Notes: generated from the letters alone by a model not told the origin. A stretch of DNA of 64,000 bases from Streptomyces hygroscopicus (GCA_002021875.1 CP018627.1:9920001-9984000), one strand, 5' to 3'; positions 41,317 through 52,538 are shown, counted from the first letter of the stretch. Translations and numbers: made by a program.

Positions 41317-43734
41317 GTGACCCCTGATGTGCCGCGCCGACACTTCATGGCCCTCGCCGCCACGACCACCACGGGCCTCGCGGCCGCCGGCCTGCCCGCC
41401 GGGACGGCCCACGCCGCGGAGGCCGCCGGGCGCGAGAAGGCGGACCGGCCGCTGGCGCTGTGGTACCGCGAGCCCGCCGCCGACTGGCTGAGCGCCCTGC
41501 CACTGGGCAACGGGCGGCTCGGCGCGATGGTGTTCGGGGCCACGGAGACCGAGCGGCTGCAGCTCAACGCGGACACCCTCTGGGCGGGCGGGCCGCACAG
41601 CTACGACAACCACAAGGGCCTGGCCGCCCTGCCCCGCATCCGGCAGCTCGTCTTCGACGGAAAGTGGCCCGAGGCCGAGACGCTGATCAACTCCGATTTC
41701 CTCGGGGTGCCCGGCGGCCAGGCGCAGTACCAGACGGTCGGCAGCCTCCTGCTGAGCCTGCCGACGGCCGGTACGGTGACCGGCTACCGGCGGGAGCTGG
41801 ACCTGGATTCGGCGGTGGCCACCACCACGTACACCCGCGACGGTGTGACCTTCACCCGTGAGGCGTTCGCCAGCGCTCCCGACCGCGTCATCGTCGTCCG
41901 GCTGTCCGCGTCGAAGAAGGGCGCGCTGTCCTTCGGCGCCACGTTCGAAAGCCCGCTGCGCACCTCCCTGTCCTCGCCCGACCCGCTCACCGCCGCGCTC
42001 GACGGTAGGGGGGACGCCACGGGCGGGGTGGCCGGCGCGGTGGGGTTCCGCGCGCTGGTGCGGGTGCTCGCCGAGGGCGGCACCACCACCAGCGCGGGCG
42101 GGACCGTCACCGTCCGGGGCGCCGACGCGGCGACGGTCCTGGTCGCCATCGGCACCACCTATGTGAACTGGGAGAACGCGAACGGTGACGCGGCGGGCCA
42201 GGCGGCCGGAGACCTCAACCCGGCGGCGAACCGCCCGTACGGCCAACTGCGCGGCCGCCATGTCGACGATCACCGCGCGCTGTTCCGCCGTACCTCGCTG
42301 GACGTGGGCAGCAGCGACGCGGCGGCCCTGCCCACCGACGAGCGCGTCTCCCGCTTCGCCTCCGGCGGCGATCCGCAACTGGTCGAGCTGCACTTCCAGT
42401 ACGGCCGCTATCTGCTCATCGCCGCATCCCGCCCCGGCACCCAGCCGGCCACCCTCCAGGGCATCTGGAACGACCTGACGAGCCCGCCCTGGGGCTCGAA
42501 GTACACCATCAACATCAATACCGAGATGAACTACTGGCCGGCCGCCCCCGCCAACCTCCTGGAGTGCTGGGAACCGGTCTTCGCCCTGCTCGACGAGCTG
42601 GCCGTGGCCGGGCGGTCGACGGCGCGCAGCCAGTACGGCGCGGACGGCTGGGTCACCCACCACAACACCGACGCCTGGCGCGGCACGGCCCCCGTCGACG
42701 GCGCCTTCTGGGGCATGTGGCCCATGGGCGGCGCCTGGATGTCCATGGCCATCTGGGAGCACTACCGGTACACGCGAGATACGGAGAAACTGCGGGCGCG
42801 CTACCCCGTCCTCAAGGGCGCGGCCCAGTTCTTCCTCGACGCGCTGGTGACCGACCCGGCCACCGGCGCGCTGGTCACCTGCCCCTCCGTCTCCCCGGAG
42901 AACGCCCACCACAGCGGAGGCGGCGGCTCGCTGTGCGCCGGGCCCACGATGGACACGCAGTTGCTGCGCGACCTGTTCGGCGCCGTGGCCTCGGCCGCCG
43001 ACACCCTCGGCACCGACGCCGCCTTCCGTGACCAGGTGCTCGCCGCGCGCGGACGGCTCGCCCCCATGAAGGTCGGCGCGCAGGGCCAGCTCCAGGAGTG
43101 GCAGCAGGACTGGGACGCGGGCGCCCCCGAACAGGAGCACCGCCATGTCTCCCATCTGTACGGGCTGCATCCGAGCAACCAGATCAGCCGGACCCGCACC
43201 CCGGACCTCTTCAGCGCGGCGCGCACCACCTTGGTGCGGCGCGGTGACGCGGGCACCGGGTGGTCGCTCGCCTGGAAGGTCAACTTCTGGGCGCGGCTTC
43301 AGGAGGGGGACCGTTCGTACAAGCTGCTCGCCGATCTGCTCACGCCCGAGCGCACCGCCCCCAACCTCTTCGACCTGCACCCGCCGTTCCAGATCGACGG
43401 CAACTTCGGCGCCTGCGCCGGAGTGACCGAGTGGCTGCTGCAGAGCCAGCACGACGAGCTGGATCTGCTGCCCGCCCTCCCGTCGCAACTGCCGGACGGG
43501 AGCGTGCGGGGCCTGCTGGCGCGGGGCGGTTTCGAGGTGGACCTGAGCTGGCGGGGCGGCGCGCTGAACGAGGCGCGGCTGACGGCCCGGGCGGGCGGCC
43601 CGGCGCGGCTGCGCACGGCGAAGGACGTGCGGGTGACCTCCGGGGACGCGCCCGTCCCCACGACCCGGCCGGAGCCGGGTGTCACGGCCTTCACCGCGAA
43701 CGCGGGCGCCGTGTACGTGGTGCGTCCCGCCTGA
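41317..43734 (+). CDS. Secreted GH95 alpha-L-fucosidase
   Basis: 805 residues from GTG 41317. Tat-like signal ([20 protein letters not shown]), N-terminal beta domain ([20 protein letters not shown] and [16 protein letters not shown] are GH95 hallmarks), then the alpha/alpha barrel. Catalytic residues of the inverting mechanism map to [10 protein letters not shown] (the two asparagines), SPENAH (acid Glu) and [12 protein letters not shown] (Asp). GH95 members remove alpha-1,2-fucose or, in some cases, L-galactose. Some central sequence is shorter than in longer homologues (around the [13 protein letters not shown] segment), but all motifs are present. Confidence 0.92.
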   Translation: MTPDVPRRHFMALAATTTTGLAAAGLPAGTAHAAEAAGREKADRPLALWYREPAADWLSALPLGNGRLGAMVFGATETERLQLNADTLWAGGPHSYDNHKGLAALPRIRQLVFDGKWPEAETLINSDFLGVPGGQAQYQTVGSLLLSLPTAGTVTGYRRELDLDSAVATTTYTRDGVTFTREAFASAPDRVIVVRLSASKKGALSFGATFESPLRTSLSSPDPLTAALDGRGDATGGVAGAVGFRALVRVLAEGGTTTSAGGTVTVRGADAATVLVAIGTTYVNWENANGDAAGQAAGDLNPAANRPYGQLRGRHVDDHRALFRRTSLDVGSSDAAALPTDERVSRFASGGDPQLVELHFQYGRYLLIAASRPGTQPATLQGIWNDLTSPPWGSKYTININTEMNYWPAAPANLLECWEPVFALLDELAVAGRSTARSQYGADGWVTHHNTDAWRGTAPVDGAFWGMWPMGGAWMSMAIWEHYRYTRDTEKLRARYPVLKGAAQFFLDALVTDPATGALVTCPSVSPENAHHSGGGGSLCAGPTMDTQLLRDLFGAVASAADTLGTDAAFRDQVLAARGRLAPMKVGAQGQLQEWQQDWDAGAPEQEHRHVSHLYGLHPSNQISRTRTPDLFSAARTTLVRRGDAGTGWSLAWKVNFWARLQEGDRSYKLLADLLTPERTAPNLFDLHPPFQIDGNFGACAGVTEWLLQSQHDELDLLPALPSQLPDGSVRGLLARGGFEVDLSWRGGALNEARLTARAGGPARLRTAKDVRVTSGDAPVPTTRPEPGVTAFTANAGAVYVVRPA

Positions 43735-43742
43735 GCCGGGGC

Positions 43743-44795
43743 TCAGCTGTCGGTGGCCGACTTCCAGGCGTCGATGTAGGACGGGAGGTTCTTCTGGATG
43801 TCGCTCCAGTCGGGCTGGAAGACCTCCACGCCGTCCATCAGCTTGGTGAGCGCGGTGGCGTTGGCGTCGGTGGCCTTGATGTCCTTACGGGCCGTGAAGC
43901 CGCCACCGACCTCGCTGACCTGGTTCTGGGCCGTGCGGCTCAGCATGTAGTCCAGGAGCTTCTCGCCGTTCGCGGTGTGCGGGGCCTTGGTGACCAGGCC
44001 GGCCGCGTACGGCAGGGCGAAGGTGGTGGGCTTGCCGCCGCGGCGGGCCGGGAACCAGATGCCGAGGTTCGGCATGGACTTGGACTGGGCGTAGTTCATC
44101 TGGACATCGCCGTTGGCGACGAGCAGTTCGCCCTTGTCGACCTTGGGCGCCAGCTTGCCGGTGGACGCGGCCGGGCCGACGTTGTTCTTCTGCAGCTTGG
44201 CCAGGTACTCCATGGCGGGCTTCTCGCCGCCGAAGTCGTGCATCGCCTTGATGAGGACGGCGGTGCCGTCCCCGGCGACGCCCGGGGTGGAGTACTGGAG
44301 CTTGTTCTTGTAGCTCCCGTCGAGGAGGTCCTCCCAGGTGGCGGGGGCCCGCTTCACCTTCTTGGTGTGGTGGACGAAGCCGAAGTAGTTGTTGACCACG
44401 GCCGTCCAGGTGCCGTTCGCGGCCTTGTCGGCGCCGCCGACCTGATCGGCGCCCTTCGGGGTGTACTTCCGCAGCAGGCCCTTGGCGTCGGCCTGCTGGA
44501 TGAACGGCGGGAGGGTGACGAGGACGTCGGCCTGCGGATTGAACTTCTCGCGGGTGGCGCGCTGCACCATCTCCCCGGAGCCGCCCTCGACGTACTCGAC
44601 CTTGATGCCGGTCTCCTTCTGGAAGTCCTTGAAGATCCGGTCGTACCAGCCGTCGCCCTTCTCGCCCTTGAGGCCGTCGGCGCTGTAGACGGTGACGACC
44701 TTCTCGTCGGAGGCGGCGGTGTTGCCGCCGCAGGCGGTCAGCGGGAGGGCGAGGACGCAGAGGGCGGCGAGCGGCTTGCGGATGTTCGTGGGCAT
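43743..44795 (-). CDS. phnS: ABC transporter substrate-binding lipoprotein, 2-aminoethylphosphonate type
   Basis: 350 residues. Lipobox LPLTACGG gives a membrane-anchored binding protein. VVTVYSADGLKGEKGDGWYD and TGIKVEYVEGGSGEMVQRA are typical of the PhnS-like branch of the iron/AEP binding-protein family. It is the last gene of the phosphonate operon, convergent with GH95 (8-base gap). The link to phosphonate rests on the hydrolase and oxidoreductase genes upstream. Confidence 0.83.
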   Translation of the reverse strand: MPTNIRKPLAALCVLALPLTACGGNTAASDEKVVTVYSADGLKGEKGDGWYDRIFKDFQKETGIKVEYVEGGSGEMVQRATREKFNPQADVLVTLPPFIQQADAKGLLRKYTPKGADQVGGADKAANGTWTAVVNNYFGFVHHTKKVKRAPATWEDLLDGSYKNKLQYSTPGVAGDGTAVLIKAMHDFGGEKPAMEYLAKLQKNNVGPAASTGKLAPKVDKGELLVANGDVQMNYAQSKSMPNLGIWFPARRGGKPTTFALPYAAGLVTKAPHTANGEKLLDYMLSRTAQNQVSEVGGGFTARKDIKATDANATALTKLMDGVEVFQPDWSDIQKNLPSYIDAWKSATDS

Positions 44796-44835
44796 GGCGA
44801 GGTGAACTCCTTGCGGTGGGAGGGGAATCGCGGGG

Positions 44836-45633
44836 TCAGCGGTAGGAGGCCCGGGTGCGGATCCGGGAGACGGCGAGCAGCACCAGCAGGGTCGCCGCCA
44901 TCAGGACCACGGCGATCGCGGAGCCGGTGAACAGGGCGCCGCGGTCGGTGGCGGCGTAGATCAGGACCGGCAGCGGGGTCCAGTCGGGCGGGTAGAGCAT
45001 CATCGTGGCGCTCAACTCGCCCATGGACAGGGCGAAACAGAGGCCGACGGCCGCGGTCAGGGACGGCAGCAGCAGCGGCAGCCTGACCCGCCAGAGCACG
45101 GCGGCGGGGCGGGCGCCGAGCGAGGCCGCCGCCTGCTCGTACGCCGGGTCCAGACGGGTGATCGCCGCGGCCACCGACTGGTGGGCGAAGGCGGTGACCA
45201 GGACGGTGTGGGCGGTGATCACGATCCAGCGGGTGCCGTTGAGGAGCACCGGCGGCTGGGAGAAGGCCACCAGGATCGCCAGGCCGACGACGACGGAGGG
45301 GACGGCGACCGGCAGCACGAACAGGGCGTCCAGGACCTTGCGCGACCGCCTCTTCAGGCCCGCCGCCGCGAGCGCGGCCCAGGTGCCCACGGCCAGCGCC
45401 AGCAGGCTCGCGGTGACCGCCGTGACCAGGCTGGTGGTGAGCGCCTGGAGGGCCTCGCCACGGGTGGCGGCCTGGTAGTTGGCGGTGGTCATTCCCGAGG
45501 GCAGGACGCCGGACCAGTGGGTGGCGAAGGAGGCGCCGAGGACGACGAGGAGCGGGAGGGCGAAGAGGGGCAGGAAGAGGATCAGGAAGACGCTCCACAC
45601 GGCCCATCTCGCCTTGCGGCTATGCACCAGCAC
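44836..45633 (-). CDS. ABC transporter permease (PhnV-like)
   Basis: 265 residues with about six membrane segments. The EAA loop is YEQAAASLGARPAAVLWRVR LPLLLPSL. GTG 45633 lies inside the end of the preceding permease gene (14-base overlap), which indicates translational coupling. Partner of the permease at 45620-46486 for uptake of an aminoethylphosphonate-like substrate. Confidence 0.83.
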   Translation of the reverse strand: MLVHSRKARWAVWSVFLILFLPLFALPLLVVLGASFATHWSGVLPSGMTTANYQAATRGEALQALTTSLVTAVTASLLALAVGTWAALAAAGLKRRSRKVLDALFVLPVAVPSVVVGLAILVAFSQPPVLLNGTRWIVITAHTVLVTAFAHQSVAAAITRLDPAYEQAAASLGARPAAVLWRVRLPLLLPSLTAAVGLCFALSMGELSATMMLYPPDWTPLPVLIYAATDRGALFTGSAIAVVLMAATLLVLLAVSRIRTRASYR

Positions 45634-46478
45634 GGCGGCTCACCACCCGGTAGAGGCCGTAGAGGCCCACGGAGATCAGGACGTTGACGACGGCGACCAC
45701 GCAGGCGCCCGGGTAGTCGGACTCCAGGATGGCCTTGCCGTAGACGAGCATCGGCAGGGTCGTGACGCCCTTGGCGCCGGTGAAGAGCACGATGCCGAAC
45801 TCGTTGAGGCACAGCACCAGGACCAGGCTGCCGCCCGCCGCGAGGGCGGGCAGTGCCTCGGGCAGGATGAGCTGCCGGATGATCCGGGGCGCCCGGGCGC
45901 CGAGCGAACTGGCCGCCTCCAGCTGCGCGGTGTCGAGCTGGGAGAACGCGGCGAGCAGCGGACGCACCACGAACGGCGTGAAGTACGTGATCTCGGCGAG
46001 CAGTACGCCCCAGGGTGTGGTGAGGAACTGGAAGGGCCCCTCACCGGCGCCGGTGACATCCGTCCACAGACCGTTGGCCATGCCGGTCGAGCCGTAGACG
46101 AACAGCAGGGCGAGGGTGATCAGGAAGGACGGGAAGGACAGGAAGACATCGATGAAGCGTGCGGCGGCCCGTGCCCCCGGGAAGGGCACGAAGGCGATGA
46201 TCAGCGCCAGCACGAAGCCGAGCACCAGGCATCCGGCGGTCGAGGCCGCCGCCAGCCACACGGTGGTCCACAGCGCCTCGCGGAACGCCTCCGAGGCGAA
46301 GACGTCGGCGTACGCCTGGACGGAGGTGCCACCGGTGTCGGGCCGTACGGACTGCTGGACGACGAGGGCCAGCGGATAGAGGAAGACCAGGGCGAGGAGG
46401 CCGACGGGCGGCAGCGCCCACGCCCAGGCCCAGGCCGCCGCGCGGGGCCGGGCCTTGGCCGGAGTGCTCAGGGTCGCG

Positions 46479-46486
<8 letters not shown>
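45620..46486 (-). CDS. ABC transporter permease (PhnU-like)
   Basis: 288 residues with six or seven membrane segments; the EAA loop is LEAASSLGARAPRIIRQLIL PEALPAL. It overlaps the ATPase gene by eight bases. Together with the following permease, ATPase and binding protein it forms one importer. Confidence 0.83.
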
Positions 46487-47527
<1,041 letters not shown>

Positions 47528-47528
<1 letters not shown>

Positions 47529-48244
47529 CAGCCGACTCCCCGCAGCAGGGCGGGCAGGTCGGCGACCGAGTCCAGTACGTGGGTCGCCCCGGCCGCGCGG
47601 AACGCCTCGTCGCCGTGGGCCCCGGTGCGCACCCCGGCGACCAGCCCCGCCCCGGCCCGGACGCCGCTGAGCATGTCGTAGGAGGTGTCGCCGACGACGG
47701 CCACCTGGGCCACGTCCTCGGCGGCCCTGGTCCGCAGGAACGCCTCCAGCACCATGTCCGGGTACGGCCGCCCGCGCCCGCCCGCGTCGGCGGGGCACAG
47801 GGTGAGCGGCACCAGGTCGCGCCAGCCGAGCGCGTCCAGGATGGCGTCCTGGGTGACGCGGGCGAAGCCGGTGGTGAGGACGACGGTACGGCCGTCGGCG
47901 GCCAGCTCCTCGATGGCCTCGCGGGCCCCGGGCACGGGTGCGATCAGACCGCCGTCGACGAGTTCGCCGTACGCCCGCTCGAAGGCGGCGTTGGCGCGCT
48001 GCGCCAGCTCCTCGGCGCCGAACAGATGGCGGAAGACGGAGATCTTGGACTCGCCCATGGTGGCGCGGACATAGGCGAGCTTCTCGGCGTGGTCGGGGGT
48101 GCCGGGCCGGACGCCCAGCTCACCGGAGGCGGCGTCGAAGGCGCGCTCGACCAGGCCGCCGTCGGCGACGGTGGTGCCGGCCATGTCGAGGGCCACCAGG
48201 CGGATCGTGCCGGTGGTATCGGTGGTATCGGTCGGGGTAGTCAT
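47528..48244 (-). CDS. Phosphonatase-like HAD hydrolase
   Basis: 238 residues. HAD motif I is VALDMAGTTVADGG (nucleophile Asp then Asp-to-Gly/Thr pattern as in phosphonoacetaldehyde hydrolase), motif II VVLTTGFAR, and motif IV VVGDTSYDMLSGVRAGAG. This is the PhnX-like subfamily found next to PhnSTUV transporters. Phosphonoacetaldehyde, split to acetaldehyde and phosphate, is the expected substrate; the Schiff-base lysine of true PhnX is not evident in the cap, so the mechanism may differ. The N-terminus has a TPTDTTDTTG tract. Confidence 0.82.
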
Positions 48245-48249
48245 GTGCG

Positions 48250-49383
48250 TCACCAGCCCAGTTCGTTCGCGGTGGTTTCGGCTATCGCGGGCGAGCAGGT
48301 CATACCGCGCCCGCCGGGCCCGGTGACCAGCCAGACACCGTCGCGCACCCGCTGGCGGTGCACGACCCGGCTGGTGTCGGTGCACTGTGCGTACACCCCG
48401 GCCCAGCGGCGCCGGATCTTCGGCAGCGGGCGGCCGAGGAGGGACTCCACGACGCCGGTGAGGTGGTCGTAGGGGTCCTCGAGGGTGTCGAAGGCGAAGG
48501 GGTGCTCGTACTCGTGGGTGTCGCCGATGGTCAGTCCGCCGTCGGCGCGCTGCACCATCAGCAGCTGCATACGGTGCTCCCCGGCCGTGTCGGCCTGCGG
48601 CTGCCGCGCGTTCAGCTCCTCCAGGGCGGGGGAGGCGTACGCCGGGTAGTAGCGGAAGCTGTCGGCGTCGGCGACCGAGGTGGTCAGCGGCTCGCCCAGG
48701 GGGCCGGTCTGCATCATCTGGAGCCGGACGCGGCGCACCGGCAGATCCGGACCGGCCAGCTCGCGGACCAGGCCGCCGAGCCAGGCGCCGGTGCACAGGA
48801 CGACGGCGTCACCGGTGTGCACCTCGCCGTGGTCGTCGCGGACGGCCCGCTCGCCGATCACCTCCCGCACCTCGCGGCCGGGCAGGAACGTGTACCGCGG
48901 GGAGTTCAGCAACTCGGCGCGCAGGGCGAGCTGGGCGGTGCGCGGCTCGACGGCCGCGTCCCGCTCGCAGTACAGGGCGGCGTCGAACTCCCCGCGCAGC
49001 GCGGGGTTGAGGGCCCGTGCCTCGCCCGCGGTCAGCAGCTTGTAGCCGCGCACGGCGGCGTCCGCGCGGGCGACGGCGGCTTCGGCGACGGCCAGCTCCA
49101 GCTCGCCGCGGACCGGGGTCAGGGAGCCGTTCGGACGGAAGCCCAGCGCCGGAACGCGGCCGCCGATGTCCTCCCACAGCTCCCGGGCCCGCAGCGCGGT
49201 GCCCAGCTCCTCGCCCCCCGCTCGGCCGCTCACCCAGATCTGGCCGAAATTGCGTAGCGAGGCGCCGCGAGCCTCCGTCTCGCGCTCGATCTGTACGACC
49301 TCATGGCCGCGTTCCACTGCGTGCCAGGCGTGCATGGTGCCCACCACGCCGGCTCCGACGACTATCACTCTCACGACCGTCAC
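48250..49383 (-). CDS. FAD-dependent oxidoreductase of the phosphonate locus (DAO family)
   Basis: 377 residues from GTG 49383. FAD-binding RVIVVGAGVVGTMHAWHAVE at the N-terminus and GVWLVTGPGGRGMTCSPAIA near the C-terminus indicate a glycine/sarcosine-oxidase-like enzyme; the group conserved beside phosphonatase-like genes fits best. It probably oxidises an amino- or N-methylamino-phosphonate to phosphonoacetaldehyde, replacing the PhnW transaminase, which is absent here. First structural gene behind the operator at 49447. Confidence 0.83.
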   Translation of the reverse strand: MTVVRVIVVGAGVVGTMHAWHAVERGHEVVQIERETEARGASLRNFGQIWVSGRAGGEELGTALRARELWEDIGGRVPALGFRPNGSLTPVRGELELAVAEAAVARADAAVRGYKLLTAGEARALNPALRGEFDAALYCERDAAVEPRTAQLALRAELLNSPRYTFLPGREVREVIGERAVRDDHGEVHTGDAVVLCTGAWLGGLVRELAGPDLPVRRVRLQMMQTGPLGEPLTTSVADADSFRYYPAYASPALEELNARQPQADTAGEHRMQLLMVQRADGGLTIGDTHEYEHPFAFDTLEDPYDHLTGVVESLLGRPLPKIRRRWAGVYAQCTDTSRVVHRQRVRDGVWLVTGPGGRGMTCSPAIAETTANELGW

Positions 49384-49446
49384 GCTCCATGCGTTTGGGG
49401 AACCGGAGGAATCCGGCTGTCAACGAGAGCGTGAACCGAGCATCAC

Positions 49447-49463
49447 ATTTGGGCTAGACCCGT
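49447..49463. promoter_or_regulatory. DasR/HutC-type operator upstream of the phosphonate operon
   Basis: Minus strand reads ACGGGTCTAGCCCAAAT, close to the TGGTCTAGACCA palindrome bound by HutC/DasR-type GntR regulators. It lies between the GntR gene and the FAD oxidoreductase, where the operon promoter is expected (an AT-rich TATCTTTTTGTGATG follows). Confidence 0.5.
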
Positions 49464-49505
49464 TATCTTTTTGTGATGTCGCAAATACGGGCAAAGCGGT
49501 ATTTT

Positions 49506-50261
49506 TCAGCCGCTCAGATGTGTCGTGAAGGAGAACCGGTCGCCCCGGTACAGCGTCCGCACCCGCTCCAGCGGACGCCCGGCGGTGTCCCGCGAAACAC
49601 GGTGGATGAGCAGCATCGGCAGGGCCGGCGGGGTGCCGATGAGCAGGGCCTCGCGCGGTGTGGCGAGCACGGTCTCGATCCGTTCGTCGGCGTCGCCGAA
49701 GACGATGTCCCGCTCGGCGAGGTAGGCGTAGAAGGACGAGTCCGGATCGAAGGCGGTGTCCAGATCGGGCACGCGGGCCTCGGCCACATACGTGCTCTCC
49801 AGGCCGACCCGCTCGTCATCCGCGAGCAGCACCCGTTCCAGATGCCAGACGGGCTCGCCGCGGGTCAGGCCGGTCTCGGCGGCGAGTGCGTCGGGGCAGG
49901 GGAAGCGGTCGAGGGTGACCAGCGCACGGCCGGGGGTGCGCCCCTGGCGCCGTACGCCCTCGGTGTAGCTGGCCAGCGACAGCGGCTGCGCCAGCTTGGG
50001 GCCCGCGACCACCGTGCCGCGGCCCCGCCGCCGCAGCTTGCCCTCCAGCACCAGCTCGCGCAGCGCCTGGCGCACCGTCTCCCGGGCGACCTCGAACCGC
50101 TCGGAGAGATCACGCTCGGTGGGGATGGGGGAGCCCTCTCCCAACTCGTCCACCAGCCGGTCGATCTGGGCCTTGACGGCGTAGTACTTGGGCACGCGGC
50201 CGTGCTCCGGGATGCCGGAGCGGACGGGGGCGCCGGGGGCCTGGTCGTTCGGGTAGTCCAC
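49506..50261 (-). CDS. GntR-family regulator, HutC/UTRA subfamily
   Basis: 251 residues from GTG 50261. The winged helix PKYYAVKAQIDRLVDELGEG ... PTERDLSERFEVARETVRQA is followed by a UTRA effector domain (VWHLERVLLADDERVGLEST, MLLIHRVSRDTAGRPLERVR). It precedes the phosphonate genes on the same strand and should bind the GTCTAG-centred site at 49447. It starts 25 bases after the acetoacetate-decarboxylase-like gene, so read-through from the aromatic operon is possible. Confidence 0.9.
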   Translation of the reverse strand: MDYPNDQAPGAPVRSGIPEHGRVPKYYAVKAQIDRLVDELGEGSPIPTERDLSERFEVARETVRQALRELVLEGKLRRRGRGTVVAGPKLAQPLSLASYTEGVRRQGRTPGRALVTLDRFPCPDALAAETGLTRGEPVWHLERVLLADDERVGLESTYVAEARVPDLDTAFDPDSSFYAYLAERDIVFGDADERIETVLATPREALLIGTPPALPMLLIHRVSRDTAGRPLERVRTLYRGDRFSFTTHLSG

Positions 50262-50286
50262 GCGGAGATCGTCGCAGACGGGGTTT

Positions 50287-51093
50287 CTACCGGGCCCCGG
50301 AGGTGCCGGACTCCAGCAGCCGGCCGCCGTCCCAGACCACGCCGACCTGGCGGTAGTACGCGGCGATCGGCTCGTGGATCTCCAGCCGGGCCAGCTCCTC
50401 GGTGGGCGCCTCGAACAGCTCCAGCTCGGCGTCGCCGACCCATGGCCGCCCGCCCTCGAAGGAGGCGGCGCCGGACTCGACCAGCTCGTCGAGGGCGAGC
50501 CCCTTGCCGTTCTCGATCGAGGGCAGCCAGCGGTGGTGGGCCATGGGGTGGCCGTTGACGAAGCCGCCGGTCTCCGACGGCTCGCGCAGGGTCACCACGG
50601 CCTGGGCGAGGCGCCGGTCGGCCGCGGCGAGGGTCGCGCCGAACCGGGCTCCCGCCTCGATGCGCGGGGCGGGCCCGTACGGGTGCGGGCGGGTCTGATG
50701 GATGGAGCCGAGCTTCTTCGGATATCCCTGATGCAGCCCGCGGGCGATCGCGAAGTCCTTGTCGACCCAGATGTAGACACAGCGGGAGTACGTCCGGCCC
50801 CGGTAGGCGCAGCGGACGACCGCGAAGGTCTCCTTGTACTGGGAGAGCACCGGGTCCAGCAGCTCCCGCCCGCCGGTCGCGCAGGACTGCCAGTCGGCCC
50901 AGATCAGCGCGACCGCTCCCGGATCCTCGGCGGCCGGCTCCAACGGCTCGGGCAGCAGTTCGCGTACGCGCGCCGGGTCGGTGCGGTACTCGATGGTGAG
51001 CAGGTCGCCGGAGTAGTGCCACGGCGGGGAGGGGATGAGGGCCGAGGCGCCGGTGGCGGTCTTGGGCGGGAAGTAGCCGTGGACGCCGGTCAT
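50287..51093 (-). CDS. Acetoacetate decarboxylase family protein
   Basis: 268 residues from ATG 51093 (AGGAGCG upstream). SCVYIWVDKDFAIARG-type sequence and HQGYPKKLGSIHQTRPHPYG carry the lysine expected to form the Schiff base in acetoacetate decarboxylase-like enzymes. It is the last gene of the homoprotocatechuate operon. A normal hpa pathway has no such enzyme, so it may perform a decarboxylation or hydrolase step on a pathway intermediate; the reaction is unknown. Confidence 0.82.
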   Translation of the reverse strand: MTGVHGYFPPKTATGASALIPSPPWHYSGDLLTIEYRTDPARVRELLPEPLEPAAEDPGAVALIWADWQSCATGGRELLDPVLSQYKETFAVVRCAYRGRTYSRCVYIWVDKDFAIARGLHQGYPKKLGSIHQTRPHPYGPAPRIEAGARFGATLAAADRRLAQAVVTLREPSETGGFVNGHPMAHHRWLPSIENGKGLALDELVESGAASFEGGRPWVGDAELELFEAPTEELARLEIHEPIAAYYRQVGVVWDGGRLLESGTSGAR

Positions 51094-51143
51094 GCCGTCA
51101 CGCTCCTGACGCGGATGGGCTGAGAGGGGGGCAGGGCGAGCGT

Positions 51144-52505
51144 TCACCCACGCGCGAGCCGCTCCAGGCGGGCGTGGAGCTGGTCGACGTAGCTCTCGGA
51201 CTCCGGCTTCATCAGCACACTGCGCAGGATGCGCGCACCGTCCGCGTCCCGGATGAGCTTCGGATGGAGCGCCGCCAGGCGATCGGCGCCGAGGCGGACC
51301 GTGCTCACGAAGACCGGGTCGCCGTCCGTCATCCCCTCCCGCAGGATCCGGGCGCTGGCCGCGTCGATCTGCGACAGCGCGGCGGCCTCGGTCACCGGGA
51401 AGTAGCTGACGATGTCCAGTTCCGGGGCCTGGTACAGCTCCAAGTGCTCCGAATTCTCGATGAGTTCCGCCCAGCGCAGGGCCGCGCGCCGACCCGCCGC
51501 GAGCGACTGCCCCAGCCCCTCGCGCGTGGGCGGTATCAGCTGGAAGGTGAGCCACAGGGCGGCGGCGGCCGCGCCCGCGCGCGAACACTCCAGGCTGATC
51601 TCACCGAGGTGCAGCTCCTCGGAGGTGAAGTAGGTGTACGGAGAGTCGTGCAGATAGAACCGGCCGACCGAGGGGTCACGGAACAGGACGGCGCCGCAGC
51701 CATACGGCTGGAGGCCGTGTTTATGCGGGTCCACGACGATGGAATCGGCCTCGGCGATGGCCCGCCACGGCTCCTCGGGCAGGCCCTCGGGACCCTCCGC
51801 CCCGGCCAGCAGGGTGAAGAAACCGCCGTAGGCGGCGTCGACGTGGATGCGCACACCGTAGCGCTCGCGCAGCGCCAGCGCCTCGTGGATCGGCTCGACG
51901 GCGCCGAACCCGGTGGTGCCGGCCGTGAGCACGACGGTGCCGACGCTGCCGGTCCGCAGAAGCTCCTCCAGCGCGTCGAGGTCCATACGGCCGAGGTCGT
52001 CGATCGGGACCGGATGGCCCTCCACGCCCAGGACACCGCACATCCGGCCGTGGGTGTAATGGGCCTCGGTGCTGTACGCGACGCCCTTGCCGGGGTGCAG
52101 CTCGCGCGCCACGAAGAGCGCCTCGAGGTTGGCGATGGTGCCGCTGGTGGTCAGGTGCCCGAGATGGGTGTCGTAGCCGAACATCGTGGCGAGCTGCTGG
52201 ACGGCTTCCCGCTCCATGTCGGCGGTGGCCGGGCCGCCGTCCAGGGCGTGGTTGTTGGGGTTGATCAGCATCGCCGTGAGGTAGCCCACGACCGCCGCCG
52301 GATGCGGCGGCTTGAGCATCTGGCCCGCGTAACGGGGGTGGAAGAAGGGGTAGTTGTCCTTGAGTCGCTCGGTGAAGACCTCGAACGCGGCGGCGAACCG
52401 GTCGTCGTCCACCGCCAGCGCCGGATGGGCCTGGTAGGGGCCGAAGGTCTTCGCCCAATCGGCGTTCGACGCCAGGGCCGTGGCGAGCCAGCCGTTCAGA
52501 TCCAT
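51144..52505 (-). CDS. PLP-dependent decarboxylase (group II amino-acid decarboxylase)
   Basis: 453 residues from ATG 52505 (AAGGAG 8 bases upstream; an in-frame GTG lies at 52514 within that site). GHLTTSGTIANLEALFVARE and RIHVDAAYGGFF are PLP-fold motifs; the cofactor lysine is K262 in VVDPHKHGLQPYGCGAVL. Related enzymes decarboxylate tyrosine, DOPA, glutamate or aspartate. In this operon an aromatic amino acid (tyrosine or DOPA) feeding the homoprotocatechuate route is a reasonable guess, not shown. Confidence 0.85.
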   Translation of the reverse strand: MDLNGWLATALASNADWAKTFGPYQAHPALAVDDDRFAAAFEVFTERLKDNYPFFHPRYAGQMLKPPHPAAVVGYLTAMLINPNNHALDGGPATADMEREAVQQLATMFGYDTHLGHLTTSGTIANLEALFVARELHPGKGVAYSTEAHYTHGRMCGVLGVEGHPVPIDDLGRMDLDALEELLRTGSVGTVVLTAGTTGFGAVEPIHEALALRERYGVRIHVDAAYGGFFTLLAGAEGPEGLPEEPWRAIAEADSIVVDPHKHGLQPYGCGAVLFRDPSVGRFYLHDSPYTYFTSEELHLGEISLECSRAGAAAAALWLTFQLIPPTREGLGQSLAAGRRAALRWAELIENSEHLELYQAPELDIVSYFPVTEAAALSQIDAASARILREGMTDGDPVFVSTVRLGADRLAALHPKLIRDADGARILRSVLMKPESESYVDQLHARLERLARG

Positions 52506-52538
52506 ATGGTCCACTCCTTGGTCACGACGAGCTTTTGT

